Source of the DNA: Ruegeria lacuscaerulensis
GTDB lineage: Bacteria; Pseudomonadota; Alphaproteobacteria; Rhodobacterales; Rhodobacteraceae
Reading direction: 5' to 3'
DNA length: 64,000 nt
Assembly (NCBI RefSeq): GCF_013031245.1
Contig: NZ_WPZL01000012.1
Coordinates: 55,790 to 119,789, forward strand
Positions 35,344 to 46,295 of this stretch are shown piece by piece. The notes under the pieces were generated by a model. The model worked only from the letters and a program-made list of their open reading frames with translations. It was not told where the DNA came from and searched no databases. How positions within the stretch are numbered: position 1 is the first letter of the stretch; each line of letters begins with the position of its first letter. A program made the position numbers and the translations under genes.

Positions 35344-35680
35344 TAATTTCTTGTTAAAATTGAGCCGCAGTGCGGCGATTCGAGGCCCGCGGAATCGGGC
35401 CTCGATTGTTTCGAATCTGATGACCAATAAAGTGGAAACCGGCATTCAGTCCGCATTTTTCACCTGCCAGAATTCCACATATTGTAGGTGAAAACACATC
35501 ATTACCTATATATTGATGTTGAGTAAAATCGGTTCTTAGTGAAGCCATCAGGCGGCCCCAATAAAGTCAAATTTGAAACGTCTAACCGTCTCAAGTGTCC
35601 TGCGGTTGTGTTTGGTTGTGAGTTCGGGGGTGATTGGCCCAGTTGAAATACCGCAAAATGATTAGAACGGGCGGAAAGAA
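35344..35680. other. 337-base gap between GTPase and kinase transcription units
   Basis: It contains the terminator hairpin at 35381-35404, then AT-rich sequence (35480-35580) likely to hold the promoter of the kinase operon. No gene is seen. The kinase start has a GGCGGAAAGAA just upstream. Confidence 0.5.
35381..35404 (+). terminator. Terminator hairpin after the GTPase genes
   Basis: CGAGGCCCG (35381-35389) and CGGGCCTCG (35396-35404) form a perfect nine-pair stem with a six-base loop, followed by ATTGTTTC. It ends the 26464-35343 unit and suggests that the kinase-FHA-phosphatase genes have their own promoter. Confidence 0.75.
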
Positions 35681-37828
35681 ATGAGCCACAACCAGGCTGT
35701 CGGTGCTACGCACGACGAACCGAAAATTGAAGGACTTCAACCCGGCGCCAAGCTGTTGCGCGGTCAGTATGAAATACTGCGCTTCCTCAGCAACGGCGGG
35801 TTCGGAATAACCTACCTCGCCCGAGACAGTCTGGAGCGCGACGTAGTGATCAAAGAGTGCTATCCGACAGCCCTTTGTCGCCGTAACGGGGACTTGGTCG
35901 AACCCGCCGATTCCAGCCACAAGGACGATCTGCGCGCCATCATAGACCTGTTCATTCAGGAAGCACGAAACCACGCTCGGCTGGTACATCCAAACATTGT
36001 CGATGTTCATCAGGTGTTCGAAGACAATAACACCGCCTATATCGCAATGGACTTCATCCAGGGGTGCGATCTGCTGGACTACGTCGAAAATCCCGACAAC
36101 AAAACCGGTCCAGATTTCATTGTTCAAGTAACCGAAAAGATGTTGTCGGCGGTGTCCTTCATTCACCAGAGCGGTATGTTGCACCGAGACATCTCTCCCG
36201 ACAACATCCTGGTCGACGAGAACGGCGACCCTGTTCTGATCGACTTTGGAGCCGCACGGGAACAGGCCGCCAACCAATCTGCGGCGCTTTTGACACTGCG
36301 AGTTATCAAGGATGGGTATTCTCCGCATGAATTCTATGTTCGCGGTGCCGATCAGGGTCCAAGCAGCGATCTTTATGTTCTGGCGGCTACCTTGTATCAC
36401 GCCATTAGCGGCGAGCGTCCAATCGACGGCCAAACCCGACTGAACGCTTTCAACAACGGCCTGGATGATCCCTATACCCCGCTGGCCGGGCGCTACAATG
36501 GCTACCCCGAAGGCTTTCTTGAGGCGATTGACAAGGCGATGGAAGTTCACGCCACCGACCGCCTGCAGAGCGCGTTGGACTGGCTGCGCATGTTTCGCGG
36601 CCCCGGTGTCATGTTCGACACCTTTGACTATCGCCCGGTTTCGGTCATCGTTGCCATGGACCGCCAGGACGAAGACGCCGAGAAGGCGCGGATCAAGGCC
36701 GAAAGCGAAAACGCCGAAGCGGTTGTGACCGCCCTTTTGGCTGGCAACGCGGATCTTGCGTTGGGCAACGAAGACAAAAAAGACGACGAACTCGCCAAGT
36801 TCACGCCGAAAGAAGAACCTACGGTCACGGTTGATACAATTGTCAAAAGCGGCTCGGGCGGAAGCGGCAAGATGGTCGCGGGCATTGCGGTTGTTATTGC
36901 AGGTTTGGCTGCTGGCGGGTTCTTTTTGATGTCCGGCGAGGAAAAAGGGTCTGACCAGGACATCGCAGCTGTTTCGGTGCCTGCGGCGTCCGAAGCAACG
37001 CGAGTGGCTGAACCCGAGATTGCACCAGCAACCAAATCTGAAGAGCCCGCCACGCAAGTTGCCGAGGGCTCAGCCGACCCGAAAGCGGTACAGGATGAAC
37101 CAACGCCAGAGCCTGTCGAGCAGACACAGGCCGAACCGGCTGTCGCAGAAGAGGCAAAAGCCCAGACAGCCGAGACGTCACCCGCCGAGCCTGCACCGGT
37201 TGCCTCGGCGGCGCAGGTAAACCTAGCGGAAACCCAGATTGCTTTCTCGCATTGGGACGTGGAAATCCCATTCCAGACTTCCAAACGCCGGGCATCTACG
37301 GGCAGCACAATTGCCGTAACCGGCATTGATCCGGCGCAGGACATGACCGTTATCGGTGAGTGGGTCAAACGGGGTGCAGCAATCTACACGCTGAACGGCG
37401 AGCCAGTACGCGAGAATGCAAGCTTTGCTGCGCAGGTACTCGACGACCTGGCGGTAGACCCCGATGGCTACACCCGTGTGACCGCGCGTTATCGCCCACT
37501 TGGCAAGACCCGTGCCCAGAACGGATTGCTGGCCTTGCCTGCCATCCGCATGATCGGGCTGGCAAACGGCTATGGCTTCACAGTGCGTAATCCGGATGGC
37601 GAAAGCTGGAAGGCGGTCGTAACCAGCATGCCCGCTGACGCGGTTGGGGGCCTTCAGAAAGGTGATGTCCTGATTTCGGAGGCACAAACAGGTTCGGCCA
37701 TAGATGGTCCCGAAAGCCTGGATGGCGTGCTGGAAAGTCTTGTTTCGGAAAATCAAACTCAGGCGCAGTTTACCATATTGCGCAACGGGGCTGAGAAAAA
37801 CGCCGTCATGCAACTGGCGCAGGAGTGA
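35681..37828 (+). CDS. Membrane Ser/Thr protein kinase with periplasmic PDZ-like domain
   Basis: A 715-residue Hanks-type kinase. The kinase domain spans about 28-300, with glycine loop L-S-N-G-G-F-G-I-T-Y at 36-45, Lys58 in V-V-I-K-E-C-Y, catalytic H-R-D (Asp170) and D-F-G (Asp188). A single transmembrane helix lies at 399-417. The periplasmic part begins with a Glu/Pro/Ala-rich linker (about 425-500) and ends in a PDZ-like domain (about 630-712, with G-G-L-Q-K-G-D-V-L-I). A signal-responsive kinase is implied. It leads the FHA, PP2C and LysM genes, an arrangement like the PpkA-Fha-PppA control of type VI secretion, but no secretion genes are nearby. Confidence 0.9.
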   Translation: MSHNQAVGATHDEPKIEGLQPGAKLLRGQYEILRFLSNGGFGITYLARDSLERDVVIKECYPTALCRRNGDLVEPADSSHKDDLRAIIDLFIQEARNHARLVHPNIVDVHQVFEDNNTAYIAMDFIQGCDLLDYVENPDNKTGPDFIVQVTEKMLSAVSFIHQSGMLHRDISPDNILVDENGDPVLIDFGAAREQAANQSAALLTLRVIKDGYSPHEFYVRGADQGPSSDLYVLAATLYHAISGERPIDGQTRLNAFNNGLDDPYTPLAGRYNGYPEGFLEAIDKAMEVHATDRLQSALDWLRMFRGPGVMFDTFDYRPVSVIVAMDRQDEDAEKARIKAESENAEAVVTALLAGNADLALGNEDKKDDELAKFTPKEEPTVTVDTIVKSGSGGSGKMVAGIAVVIAGLAAGGFFLMSGEEKGSDQDIAAVSVPAASEATRVAEPEIAPATKSEEPATQVAEGSADPKAVQDEPTPEPVEQTQAEPAVAEEAKAQTAETSPAEPAPVASAAQVNLAETQIAFSHWDVEIPFQTSKRRASTGSTIAVTGIDPAQDMTVIGEWVKRGAAIYTLNGEPVRENASFAAQVLDDLAVDPDGYTRVTARYRPLGKTRAQNGLLALPAIRMIGLANGYGFTVRNPDGESWKAVVTSMPADAVGGLQKGDVLISEAQTGSAIDGPESLDGVLESLVSENQTQAQFTILRNGAEKNAVMQLAQE

Positions 37829-37849
37829 TCAGGCGGAAAGTTATCACTG

Positions 37850-37877
37850 AGGGTGGCGCCCGGAAACCCGCCACCCT
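37850..37877 (+). repeat. Stem-loop between kinase and FHA genes
   Basis: AGGGTGGCG (37850-37858) pairs perfectly with CGCCACCCT (37869-37877) around a ten-base loop. No T-run follows. It could stabilise mRNA ends or attenuate expression between the kinase and the FHA gene, which are 188 bases apart. Confidence 0.5.
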
Positions 37878-38016
37878 GACGGGAAACTGACCGTCGCCGA
37901 AGGTAAACAACAGATTGGTTTCCGGACCAAAAGTGCCGTTGCGCCACTTGGCGCAGAGGTGAGTAGCAGCCCCATGGGACAAAAGTCCTGTGCCGAGAAA
38001 CAAAGGTGTCGACACC

Positions 38017-39018
38017 ATGTTCAAATATAAAAGCCCTCTCAGCCGGCTTCTCGAAGGTGCCGGCAAAGCCAAAGAACCCGAAGCTGAGGATGAGGCAGAA
38101 GTTCAGGAACTCGCAGCACCCGACGCCGACAAACCCCAGCCGATTGCGGATTTCAACGCTCTGCGCGCAGCCTTGGCGGGCGGAAACATGTCCTCGGAAA
38201 GCTTCGAGGAAACGGACGAACTTATCCCCGAGCAGGAAATGCCGGAATTTTCGGAAGGCGACGACGCGGTAGAAGCTGAGGACGAGGCTGCGGTGGCCAA
38301 AACCGCGGTCGACGCGCAGGACAACATTTCTGAGGCACCCGAAACTCAGCCGGAGCCTGAAGAGCCTGTGGTCACTCTGCATGTTGCCACTGAAGATGAA
38401 ACGGTGGACGAAGAGTCTTCGGAACCCGACGCACATCAGGACGAGCCTGTTGTCGAAGTCATCGTGGAAACTGTCGAGGAACCGCAGGCGGAAGCCGCGG
38501 CAGCGCCGGAAGTGCTACCGGAGCCACAACAGACTGCGCCTGTGCCTACGCCTGCTGTGGACCGTCGCAGCCGCGTTAAAACCACCTTTCTGGGGTTCGA
38601 ACGCGCCGATACCCATGTACAGGACCTGATCGAAACGTCTGAACCCGTCGAAAAGACGAAGACAGCACAGGAAACCTTCCCAGTTGGCTGGCTGGTTGTG
38701 ACGGCCGGACCCGGCCGTGGCGCATGCATCACACTGACCGAAGGCCTGATGCAAATCGGCAGGAACGATGATCAGGCAATCCAGCTTGATTTTGGAGACA
38801 CGGGCATTTCCCGCAGCAACCATGCTGTGATCGCCTATGACCCCGAAGATCGCAAATGCTATCTCGGTCATGGCGGCAAGGCCAATCTCGTGCGCCTGAA
38901 CGGCAAGCCGGTGCTCAGCACCGTTGCACTGACCAGCGGTGATCTGATCCGGATCAGCGAAACTTCGATCCGCTTTGCCGCCTTCTGTGATGACGGCTTT
39001 GACTGGCGGGACGCCTGA
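38017..39018 (+). CDS. FHA-domain phosphothreonine-binding protein
   Basis: 333 residues from the ATG at 38017, chosen because AAAGG lies 8 bases upstream; an in-frame GTG at 37990 is possible. Residues 1-220 are acidic and low-complexity, except for a basic segment R-R-S-R-V-K-T-T-F-L-G-F-E at 183-195. The C-terminal FHA domain (about 225-323) has the G-R pair at 248-249, S265-R266-x-x-H269 and N-G at 295-296, the residues that bind phosphothreonine. It would dock on proteins phosphorylated by the adjacent kinase, and its threonines near 189-190 could themselves be targets. It ends 3 bases before the phosphatase gene. Confidence 0.88.
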   Translation: MFKYKSPLSRLLEGAGKAKEPEAEDEAEVQELAAPDADKPQPIADFNALRAALAGGNMSSESFEETDELIPEQEMPEFSEGDDAVEAEDEAAVAKTAVDAQDNISEAPETQPEPEEPVVTLHVATEDETVDEESSEPDAHQDEPVVEVIVETVEEPQAEAAAAPEVLPEPQQTAPVPTPAVDRRSRVKTTFLGFERADTHVQDLIETSEPVEKTKTAQETFPVGWLVVTAGPGRGACITLTEGLMQIGRNDDQAIQLDFGDTGISRSNHAVIAYDPEDRKCYLGHGGKANLVRLNGKPVLSTVALTSGDLIRISETSIRFAAFCDDGFDWRDA

Positions 39019-39021
39019 TAG

Positions 39022-39807
39022 ATGCTGGCGACTCCGGCATATGATATTGCGCTGATCCTGGATAAGGGCCAGCGTGACACGCAGGAAGACGCGATTGCGG
39101 CGCGCATGTTCGATTCTGTAAATGCAGGCTATGTCGTCGTTGCCGACGGAATGGGCGGCCATGCGGCCGGCGAAGTAGCCTCGGAACTGGTAATCTCGGC
39201 ATGGCGCAGCGCGCTGGATGCTGAGCTTGAGAGTGCCACACCGTCCGAAACTGCATTGATCGACGCCCTGCCACTGGCTGCCATTCAGGCCAATGCCGCA
39301 ATTTCAAACCATTGCGAGGAACAGGGCGGCAACTTCAATATGGGCTCGACCTTGATGGGGGTGTTGCTTCTTGGACAGCGCGTGTACTGGATCTCGATTG
39401 GTGACAGCCCGTTGTACCTGTTCCGGGACGGGGTGCTGCATCAGATCAATGAAGATCACTCCATGGCGCCCGTCATTGATGCTCAGGTGGCCGAAGGCAT
39501 TCTGACCGAAGCCGAGGCATTGGCTCACCCCGACCGCAATCAGTTGACGTCGGTGGTCATGGGCGCGGCGATCCCCAAGGTCGATTGTCCCGAAGAACCT
39601 CTCGACCTGGCCACGTCCGATGTGCTGGTCCTGGGCAGTGACGGGCTTCAATACCTCAGCGACCCGGAAATTCAGACCATCTTGCAGAACAATGAGGACG
39701 CCTTGGCGCGGGACATCGCCGACGCGCTGCTGCAGGCACTGCAAGCCAAGGGCGACCCGGATCAGGACAATGCCTCGATCGGTGTTGTGAAACTAACAAG
39801 AAACTAA
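39022..39807 (+). CDS. PP2C-family protein phosphatase
   Basis: A 261-residue PPM/PP2C phosphatase complete in one domain. It has the metal-binding motifs D-T-Q-E-D-A (Asp23), V-V-A-D-G-M-G-G-H (Asp42), S-I-G-D-S-P-L-Y, L-G-S-D-G-L-Q and D-Q-D-N-A-S-I. It would remove phosphate from Ser/Thr residues phosphorylated by the kinase at 35681 and so reset the FHA switch. It starts 3 bases after the FHA gene and ends 22 before the first LysM gene, so co-transcription is very likely. Confidence 0.92.
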   Translation: MLATPAYDIALILDKGQRDTQEDAIAARMFDSVNAGYVVVADGMGGHAAGEVASELVISAWRSALDAELESATPSETALIDALPLAAIQANAAISNHCEEQGGNFNMGSTLMGVLLLGQRVYWISIGDSPLYLFRDGVLHQINEDHSMAPVIDAQVAEGILTEAEALAHPDRNQLTSVVMGAAIPKVDCPEEPLDLATSDVLVLGSDGLQYLSDPEIQTILQNNEDALARDIADALLQALQAKGDPDQDNASIGVVKLTRN

Positions 39808-39829
39808 TCAACGCAAAGCAACAGGACCC

Positions 39830-41092
39830 ATGAAACCTCATCTGTTCATATCCAGCCTGGCACTTGCGGCCGCGGCAGGAGCAGCTTCGGCGCAAGAGGC
39901 TTGCTCGACCTACGAAATCCAGCGCGGTGACAGCCTTCGCGATTTGACCATCGAGGTCTATTCGACTGAGGATTTCCGCATCATATTCGACGCCAACCGC
40001 GATGTGATCGGCAATAACCCGAACATTATCCGGGTGGGCGACGTGTTGACCCTCCCTTGTCTGGAGGACGTCGGGCGCGCCGCAATCGTCCCGAAAACCG
40101 AAGCTGAAGCCATGGCTGCTGAAATGGCCGCCGAATTGGTCAAGGCTGCCGAGGATCGGGCCGCCAAGGCCATCGCTGAAGCCGAGGCACGTGTCGCGGA
40201 CGCCGAGGCCGAGGCCAAAAAGGCCAGCGAAGACGCTGTGATTGCGGCCAAAGCTGCTGCCAAAAAAGAAATCGAAGCCGCCCGCGCCGAAGGTGCCGCG
40301 CTGATCCGTAATGCAGATACAGGTGAACGGCCAGAAGTCCGCGACCGCCAATTGCTTATAATCACAGGCGGCAGCTACGCACCGTTTACTGACGAAGCCC
40401 TGCCCCATCGTGGCCTGTACACCAACCTGGTTGAAACAGCGATGCTGCGTGCCGCGCCGGAGCAGTCGTATAAGATTCAGTTCGTCAACGACTGGTCCTC
40501 TCACCTGGACCTGCTGATGCCGACACTGGCCTTCGATGCGACCTTCCCCTGGTCGCGCCCTAATTGCGAAGTAGCCGAGGCGCTGTCGGAAAAAGACCGG
40601 ACGCGGTGTGAGACCTATAACTTTTCCAATCCGTTCTACGAAGTTGTAGACACGTTCTTTGCCCGCGAAGGCTCGGGTTATGAGCAGACACTGACCTATG
40701 CCGATTTTGCCGGCGCGACGATCTGCCGACCCGAGGGCTGGTCACTGTCCCATATGGATGCGGTGGGCCTTTACGAGCCCGCAATCACACTAATGCGCCC
40801 GGTTTCGCCCGATGATTGCTTTCATGCGCTGATGGAAGGCAGGACCGATATCGTCGCCGTTGAAGCCCACCTGGCTGTCGAGGCGATCCGGCGTCTGGGC
40901 TACGAACACCGTATTCTCGAAAACCCTAACCTGGCGGCGATCAAACCGCTTAATGTCATGACCCACAAAGATAATCCGGATGGGGAAGCGATCCTTGAGA
41001 CGCTCAACCAGGGTCTGGCAATCATGCAGCAATCCGGAGAGTGGCGCGACATCGTGTCGACGGCTCTGCGTCATCAAATGGAAAATGGCTAA
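39830..41092 (+). CDS. Exported LysM plus solute-binding (SBP_3-like) protein, first copy
   Basis: A 420-residue protein with signal peptide (cleavage after A-A-S-A), then a LysM-like domain (about 23-75: Y-E-I-Q-R-G-D-S-L-R-D-L and I-I-R-V-G-D-V-L-T-L-P). An Ala/Glu/Lys-rich helical stalk (about 85-155) follows, then a family-3-type amino-acid-binding fold (about 165-418: G-G-S-Y-A-P-F-T-D, F-D-A-T-F-P-W-S and G-A-T-I-C-R-P-E-G-W). LysM would anchor it to peptidoglycan, and the binding domain would sense a small ligand. No permease is next to it, so a sensory role for the kinase is more likely than transport (inference). The next gene is a paralogue. Confidence 0.8.
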   Translation: MKPHLFISSLALAAAAGAASAQEACSTYEIQRGDSLRDLTIEVYSTEDFRIIFDANRDVIGNNPNIIRVGDVLTLPCLEDVGRAAIVPKTEAEAMAAEMAAELVKAAEDRAAKAIAEAEARVADAEAEAKKASEDAVIAAKAAAKKEIEAARAEGAALIRNADTGERPEVRDRQLLIITGGSYAPFTDEALPHRGLYTNLVETAMLRAAPEQSYKIQFVNDWSSHLDLLMPTLAFDATFPWSRPNCEVAEALSEKDRTRCETYNFSNPFYEVVDTFFAREGSGYEQTLTYADFAGATICRPEGWSLSHMDAVGLYEPAITLMRPVSPDDCFHALMEGRTDIVAVEAHLAVEAIRRLGYEHRILENPNLAAIKPLNVMTHKDNPDGEAILETLNQGLAIMQQSGEWRDIVSTALRHQMENG

Positions 41093-41135
41093 GGCCCGAG
41101 CAGCCTGAAAACAAAAAAGTCTGGAGGAAGTGGAC

Positions 41136-42245
41136 ATGTTTAATTTCAACCTGAAGAAAGCCGTGATGTCGGCCACCGCCGTCACCGCTCTGAGCGCCGG
41201 AGCCGCCGCCGCACAGGAGGCTTGTACCAACTACACCGTCGAAGACGGCGACACGATGGCCACCATTGCCATCGCGGCCTATGGCACTTCGAACTATCAG
41301 CCGATCTTCAACGCGAACCGCAACGTCATCACCAACCCGAACGCGCTGGAACCTGGTCTGGTTCTGGCTCTGCCCTGTGAGGATGGAAGCCTGCCGAACG
41401 GTCAGTCCGCTCAGGAAATCATCGCGGCAGAGGAGCAACGCGCTGCAAGCGTCAAACGTTCAAGCGTTTATCAGCCGCCGATAAAACTGGTCACCGGTAA
41501 CGGCTGGGCGCCCTTCGCCGATGAATCGCTGAACGGCGGTGGTGCGATCACCCGTCTGGGCACCACCGCGCTGCAGCGTGGCGGCAACGCCCGCGACTAT
41601 TCGGTCAGCTTCGTGGATGACTGGAACTCGCACCTGGAAACTTTGCTGCCTCTGGGTGCCTTCGACGTGTCGATGGCGTGGAACATGCCTGACTGCACCA
41701 ACCGTACCTATGAATGGTCCTGGGAAACCGAAGTGCGCTGCACTCAGTTCGACTCATCCGTTCCGGTCTATGACATTGTGGTCGGTTTCTACACCATTCC
41801 CGAAAGCGACTATGCAGGCGCAACCACATTTGAGCAGCTGAAAGGCGCCACGATCTGCCGTATGGACGGCTGGTTCATCCACGATTTGGAGCAGGAAGGT
41901 CTGCATAACGGCGATACCATGACCCTGATGCAGCCGATCACCGCGCGCGAATGCCTCGACGCGGTTCTAACCGGTACCGCTGATGTTGCGACCTTCGAAG
42001 TTCAGCTTTTCTCGGACACCATGGTTGAAATGGGTCTGAATCAGAAAGATCTGGTTGAAAACCCCTTCGTGACCTCGCTATCGTCGCTGCGCTTCATCAG
42101 CCACCGCAGCAACCCGTTCGGCAAGCAATACCTGGCGATGTTGAACAAAGGTCTGAACGAGATGCGTGAATCCGGCGAGTGGTACGCGATTGTTTCGGAC
42201 ACATTGCGTGAACACAATGAAAAGCTGATGGCAGCGTCGAACTGA
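41136..42245 (+). CDS. Exported LysM plus solute-binding protein, second copy
   Basis: A 369-residue paralogue of the protein at 39830. The ATG at 41136 has GGAGGA seven bases upstream. It has a signal peptide ending A-A-A-A, a LysM-like domain (Y-T-V-E-D-G-D-T-M-A-T-I-A, about 28-80), no long stalk, and the same binding fold (G-N-G-W-A-P-F-A-D, F-D-V-S-M-A-W-N, G-A-T-I-C-R-M-D-G-W). The loss of the Ala-rich stalk is the main difference. It is the last gene of the kinase-FHA-phosphatase unit and is followed by a strong terminator. The two copies may recognise different ligands or form a dimer. Confidence 0.8.
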   Translation: MFNFNLKKAVMSATAVTALSAGAAAAQEACTNYTVEDGDTMATIAIAAYGTSNYQPIFNANRNVITNPNALEPGLVLALPCEDGSLPNGQSAQEIIAAEEQRAASVKRSSVYQPPIKLVTGNGWAPFADESLNGGGAITRLGTTALQRGGNARDYSVSFVDDWNSHLETLLPLGAFDVSMAWNMPDCTNRTYEWSWETEVRCTQFDSSVPVYDIVVGFYTIPESDYAGATTFEQLKGATICRMDGWFIHDLEQEGLHNGDTMTLMQPITARECLDAVLTGTADVATFEVQLFSDTMVEMGLNQKDLVENPFVTSLSSLRFISHRSNPFGKQYLAMLNKGLNEMRESGEWYAIVSDTLREHNEKLMAASN

Positions 42246-42269
42246 TCCTTCGGTTCACGTGATCTTTCT

Positions 42270-42299
42270 GGGGCCAGTCATTGAACTGGCCCTTTTTTT
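42270..42299 (+). terminator. Rho-independent terminator of the kinase/LysM operon
   Basis: GGGCCAGT (42271-42278) and ACTGGCCC (42285-42292) form a perfect eight-pair stem with a six-base loop, followed by seven T. It lies 25 bases after the second LysM gene. Confidence 0.92.
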
Positions 42300-42485
42300 G
42301 TCCAACGGCCTGGATCAACCGGGTTCGTTCGGTTGGAGCAAAACATGGTCTTAATTGAGGGGATGTAATGAACATATTCCGGCGCAGCGCCCAAGAAGTA
42401 CGGGATACCCCTAATACTAAAAGATACCAAAGCTGCTAATCTTTAATTAACTATACCGGTGAGGGTTCTCCCTCCCACTCACTCA
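42300..42485. other. Stretch before icd terminator; possible small RNA
   Basis: No gene is visible. At about 42460-42485 GTGAG and CTCAC flank a 14-base loop containing CTCCCTCCC, which is complementary to Shine-Dalgarno sequences and is a layout known in alphaproteobacterial small RNAs with CUCCUCCC loops. With the following hairpin at 42486-42519 this could be a short plus-strand transcript. No promoter was identified, so it remains a guess. Confidence 0.3.
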
Positions 42486-42519
42486 AAAAGGAGCCGACTT
42501 TTGGGCGTCGGCTCCTTTT
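42486..42519. terminator. Bidirectional terminator downstream of icd
   Basis: AAAAGGAGCCGAC (42486-42498) pairs perfectly with GTCGGCTCCTTTT (42507-42519) around an eight-base loop. The T-run works on both strands. On the minus strand it would end icd; on the plus strand it would end any transcript crossing the 42300-42485 stretch. Confidence 0.9.
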
Positions 42520-42550
42520 CATTTTAACATCCTGTATTCAAACGGATAAA

Positions 42551-42570
42551 GCCACGCCTGTTGGCGTGGC
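42551..42570 (-). repeat. Stem-loop immediately after icd
   Basis: GCCACGCC and GGCGTGGC form a perfect eight-pair hairpin with loop TGTT, ten bases beyond the icd stop. It probably protects the icd mRNA end or assists the terminator that follows. Confidence 0.6.
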
Positions 42571-42579
42571 CTACCACGT

Positions 42580-44793
<2,214 letters not shown>

Positions 44794-45027
44794 ATTCTTT
44801 TACCTTTTTTAAGCCTTTCGGGGCGTGCGATCCAAGAGTGTGCCACATCCGCGTGGCGCTTAAGGGGCGTGTATATGCGACCGCCCCAAGGGTGACTCTG
44901 ATTTGACAGGGCTTCCCATAAATGAGGTTTGGCTTGGGATCAATCGTTTAGAGGGGGCGCATATTGCCACGGGCTGGGGGAAGCTGTCGGATTGAGACAA
45001 GCTGCGCCCGTTGTGTCGATTATTGTT

Positions 45028-46170
45028 CTAACCTTCTTTTGGTGGTCCAAACTCTCTGAAACCACTCGTTTTTGCGAGATGATCAACGTAATCCGCAATT
45101 GCATCGTTCAATGGACCAGATGAGCCTGCCTGAGCCTCTTGCGAAACCGGCACTCCTGCTCGGCGGATTACAGACACCACTATTTTGCGACCATTTTCTC
45201 CGGCATCACGAAGAAAGTCATCAATCTCTGCCTTAGCAAGATCCGTTCTGCCAAGCATCGCATATGACATAAAGCGATACAGCCATTCTTCATCTTGCCC
45301 CAAAACCCACCAATTTGTGGTTTTGCGGTACCATCTTTTGTAGAATCTCAAATCCTCCAATCCTTGTTGAACGGAACGATCTGCATATTCCGAAACGTAG
45401 TCGATACCTTTGTCTTCGTCGCCGATCTTCAGGTGAATCATGGCAGGAATAAATAATTCATTGATTATGCCGGGACTTAATCGCGCATACACCGAAGAAG
45501 CTTGCAGTGCGCTTTCATGATCGCCGGTGTACATCAGAGTAAGGTTCATTTGCGCGTCATATACCCATTTTTGATCGGGCCAGCGCCGCTTGGCTTGCTG
45601 TAAAAATTGATCAGCTCCGTCAACCCCATCTAAATCGTAGTGCGCATCTGCCAGAACCAAACCCGCTCCGTCGTATCCGGGATCAATCTCTAGGACGCGC
45701 TCCAATCCCTGAATGGCAGCAGGTATTTTTTCTTGGCGCCAGTCGAATTTGGCCTTGTTGTAAAGCGCATAGGTACTGTTAGAGTCGAGTAACAATGCTT
45801 TGGCATAGTCGCCTTCCGCCGCCTGAACGTTACCCGAAAGATCATGAGCAAAAGCGCGCCTCAAAATCGAGTGTGGGTCGTTCGGATGCAATGCCAAAGC
45901 GCTGGTATAGTCCGAAACCGCTCTGTCATACTGTTCGCCGCAGTAGTAAGCCCATCCGCGGGCTCTCAGAAGCCTAGCTTCGCTTGCCGGAGTGATCTCC
46001 TCGGCTTTCATCAGCGTCGTGCAGGCCACGACCACATTGGACATACCGCCTTTATTGCCCAGGCATGATGAAGCCAGTTCTGTGTAATTCGTCGTAGGTT
46101 TCGACACTGAATTGAACGAAAGCAAAAGTGTGGCAATCACAATGATCAGGGCAGCAAGACGTATGCGCAT
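45028..46170 (-). CDS. Exported TPR-repeat protein
   Basis: A 380-residue protein with a signal peptide or anchor (R-L-A-A-L-I-I-V-I-A-T-L-L-L-S). At least three tetratricopeptide repeats lie at about 60-200 (for example A-R-G-W-A-Y-Y-C-G-E-Q-Y-D-R-A-V-S-D-Y), and further helical hairpins follow. TPR proteins bind other proteins; there is no enzyme motif. It is on the minus strand between icd and the hydroxyproline genes, with no evident operon partner, so its role is unknown. Confidence 0.8.
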   Translation of the reverse strand: MRIRLAALIIVIATLLLSFNSVSKPTTNYTELASSCLGNKGGMSNVVVACTTLMKAEEITPASEARLLRARGWAYYCGEQYDRAVSDYTSALALHPNDPHSILRRAFAHDLSGNVQAAEGDYAKALLLDSNSTYALYNKAKFDWRQEKIPAAIQGLERVLEIDPGYDGAGLVLADAHYDLDGVDGADQFLQQAKRRWPDQKWVYDAQMNLTLMYTGDHESALQASSVYARLSPGIINELFIPAMIHLKIGDEDKGIDYVSEYADRSVQQGLEDLRFYKRWYRKTTNWWVLGQDEEWLYRFMSYAMLGRTDLAKAEIDDFLRDAGENGRKIVVSVIRRAGVPVSQEAQAGSSGPLNDAIADYVDHLAKTSGFREFGPPKEG

Positions 46171-46295
46171 CGAGGCTCCTATTGCCCGAAATTACTCACC
46201 TTAAGGTGGTAACTCGCCATCAATACTCAAGAGATTCTCGCCCTAACTCAATGTAAGTGATACAAAAAAGCTACATGGGTAATCGCGATGATTGA

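Noticed and set aside
35681..39807. Part of a type VI secretion locus
   Set aside because: Kinase, FHA and phosphatase match its control module, but no sheath, tube, baseplate or ClpV gene is present in the window.
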